64,000 bases of DNA from Zobellia roscoffensis (GTDB lineage Bacteria > Bacteroidota > Bacteroidia > Flavobacteriales > Flavobacteriaceae), in NCBI RefSeq assembly GCF_015330165.1, contig NZ_JADDXT010000002.1:1362504-1426503 (forward strand), written 5' to 3'. Under the pieces are notes generated by a model that was not told the DNA's origin, ran no database searches, and saw only the letters and a list, made by a program, of their open reading frames with translations. Within the stretch, counting starts at the first letter, position 1; the number at the start of each line of letters is the position of its first letter. Below, in pieces: positions 62,476 through 64,000 of the stretch. A program made the translations under genes and the position numbers.

Positions 62476-64000
62476 ATGAAATTTGTAAAATACATAGCGC
62501 TTATAATACTGGCCGCCTTTACGTTTGCAAACGTTCAGGCACAAGAAGATGACCCTGTATTGTTATACAGTCCGGCATCTCAGAATCTATTAAAGTTCAA
62601 TAGATTTTTGATAAACCCAACGTTTTCAACAGTTCAGGAAGACAAGTCTTACGTTAATCTTTTGCACCGAAACCAATCGGTACAATTTAAGGATAATGAT
62701 CAAACCTATTTCTTAAGTTATAGCGGTAGAATAGGCGATAAGAGCGGTTTAGGTCTTAGCTTATACACACAAAGTGTAGGTGCAGTATCAAATATTGGTG
62801 CGTTGGCTAATTATGCCTACGGCATAAAACTTAGTGACAAGAGTAATTTTACATTTGGTGCAAACTTAGCTTACTATAGTACGGGTCTAGACCAAAACAG
62901 TATTGATGTTATAGATATTAATGATTACAGTTTAAGTGGAACCGAAGACAGTAACGTTCTTTCATTTCAGCCTGGTTTCAACATCTCTTATGGTAATATA
63001 GATTTTGGTGTTTTTGCTGAAAACCTATTTGATTATAATCTAAAAACAAGCGAGTCTCTTACTGACTTCGCTGACAAAACCTATTCTAGCCACTTACAAT
63101 ATACTCATCGGTTTGATAAAAGTGATGGTATTATGGAGGGTAGTCGTTTAATGCCTATTGCTAGAGTACGCATGAACGGTCAAAACCGTTTATCATCTGC
63201 TGATGATTCCCAAGATTTATCGTACGGCGGTGGTGCCATATTAGATTTACCAAAACTTGGATGGTTACAAGCGGGTTATGATAGTTTTTATGGTGCTTCT
63301 GCAGGTGCAGGTTTCAATATCAATAAAAGACTTTCATTAGGTTATACCATGGAAAAAGGCTTTGGAACCGACTTCAATAATTTTGGTGTTACTCATGAAA
63401 TATCATTTGCATACTCCTTTACTCCAAACCTTACCGAAGACCGTGTAATGTTAGAAGATGACTATGAAGACTCTTTGGTTGAAAACGAAGAAGTAGACAA
63501 AAATGACCTAGTAGATAATGAAGAGATAGAAGAGCTTAAACGTAAGCTGGCGGAGAACGATGCTATTATTCAAGAGCTCATGTTCCGTCAAGATTCCATA
63601 GAAAATGATCGTCAAAAAGATTTAGAGCGGCGCTTTAATATGGTAATGAGTATGGTTCGTAATGAAACCAGTGGTGAAAGACCTGATTTAGAAGACCGTG
63701 CCGAAAGGTTGTTTATGGGAACTAATGACCGTCCTGCTGTAGCTAACACTACCACAGAAAAAGACATTATTATACCAAACAGTACATCAAATAAAAACAC
63801 ATCAACTACAGATGCTGGAACAGCAACTTTAGTTCAAAACACACCTAAGAAATCTAGGCCTGCAATTGCAAAAGATAAGATTCAAAATACAAAAAACTCA
63901 GCCGTTGGGAAAACATCTTCAACCTCTAAAATTGCAGATAGAAGTAATGTAAAAAGCAGAAAATTCAAAAACTTAGACAATGTTCAAGACGGTTATTATG
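62476..64000 (+). CDS. PorP/SprF family T9SS membrane protein with C-terminal extension (cut by window)
   Basis: Outer-membrane protein needed for secretion of partner type B cargo. 508 codons are in the window. A signal peptide (ending NVQAQ) precedes the PorP/SprF barrel (about 25-315), with QNLLKFNRFLINPTF, GLGLSLYTQSVGA and FGANLAYYSTGLDQ. After it comes an acidic linker, a coiled coil (about 348-392), a disordered Ser/Thr/Lys-rich section, and the start of a possible SPOR domain (FKNLDNVQDGYY) at the very edge. The extension is not found in ordinary SprF proteins of about 310 residues. It lies 13 bp after the cargo gene and is surely co-transcribed with it. Confidence 0.9.
   Translation, partial: MKFVKYIALIILAAFTFANVQAQEDDPVLLYSPASQNLLKFNRFLINPTFSTVQEDKSYVNLLHRNQSVQFKDNDQTYFLSYSGRIGDKSGLGLSLYTQSVGAVSNIGALANYAYGIKLSDKSNFTFGANLAYYSTGLDQNSIDVIDINDYSLSGTEDSNVLSFQPGFNISYGNIDFGVFAENLFDYNLKTSESLTDFADKTYSSHLQYTHRFDKSDGIMEGSRLMPIARVRMNGQNRLSSADDSQDLSYGGGAILDLPKLGWLQAGYDSFYGASAGAGFNINKRLSLGYTMEKGFGTDFNNFGVTHEISFAYSFTPNLTEDRVMLEDDYEDSLVENEEVDKNDLVDNEEIEELKRKLAENDAIIQELMFRQDSIENDRQKDLERRFNMVMSMVRNETSGERPDLEDRAERLFMGTNDRPAVANTTTEKDIIIPNSTSNKNTSTTDAGTATLVQNTPKKSRPAIAKDKIQNTKNSAVGKTSSTSKIADRSNVKSRKFKNLDNVQDGYY

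Overview
The window looks like a chromosomal segment of a marine-type Flavobacteriaceae bacterium (phylum Bacteroidota). The evidence is a SusC/SusD pair, type IX secretion and gliding-type proteins (a type B sorting-domain cargo protein and a PorP/SprF partner), many Bacteroidota-only DUF families (DUF4175, DUF4254, DUF4837, DUF6341, DUF6427, DUF6747, DUF6909), promoters of the TTTG / TANNTTTG kind, and low G+C. Genus and species cannot be fixed from the sequence alone. No tRNA, rRNA, CRISPR array, transposase, integrase or phage gene was found.

Layout. (1) 1-7.7 kb: a TonB-dependent uptake locus on the minus strand (DUF2064 glycosyltransferase-like protein, SusC, SusD, and a YnjB-like solute-binding lipoprotein cut by the window edge), with a divergent TetR regulator. 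(2) 7.7-12 kb: a heptosyltransferase-like GT9, DUF4254, a DUF6427 membrane protein, the small DUF6341 protein and purD. (3) 12.1-33.5 kb: about 20 minus-strand genes forming a Wzx/Wzy-type surface polysaccharide locus. Read in transcription order it holds DUF6909, Wzz, the dTDP-rhamnose genes (rmlB, A, C, D), the Wbp-type diacetamido-uronic acid genes (wbpD, E, B), Wzx, a tightly coupled CapA / ATP-grasp / acyltransferase / deacetylase group, two Wzy-like membrane proteins, a GT4, a UDP-sugar 2-epimerase, a GT2 and the initiating sugar transferase. (4) 33.6-47.5 kb: housekeeping and envelope genes (GH3-type adenylating enzyme, M23 peptidase, TatA, an OmpA/PD40/SPOR protein, DUF4837 lipoprotein, LysM lytic transglycosylase, pgk, DNA polymerase III delta', a DoxX-like protein, OmpH, a methyltransferase). 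(5) 47.5-60 kb: a lipoprotein, mnmG, ybeY, DUF4175, gltX, a band-7 protein, a small envelope-stress trio and glnS. (6) 60.2-64 kb: an Ig-like type B T9SS cargo protein followed by a PorP/SprF protein with a long C-terminal extension, cut by the window edge.

The genes of region 3 suffice for a rhamnose- and amino-uronate-containing repeat unit that is made, flipped, polymerised and length-controlled, except that no UDP-GlcNAc 6-dehydrogenase (WbpA) is present. The most notable non-coding signal is a pair of parS-like 16-mers on either side of mnmG. One is a perfect palindrome written into the last codons of ybeY, which suggests ParB loading here and a location in the origin-proximal part of the chromosome. 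Other points for a second look are the SusCD plus ABC-type binding-protein locus, DUF6909 with a nucleoside-phosphorylase-like motif at the head of the polysaccharide operon, the ATP-grasp/CapA group, and SPOR-like segments shared by two distant envelope genes.
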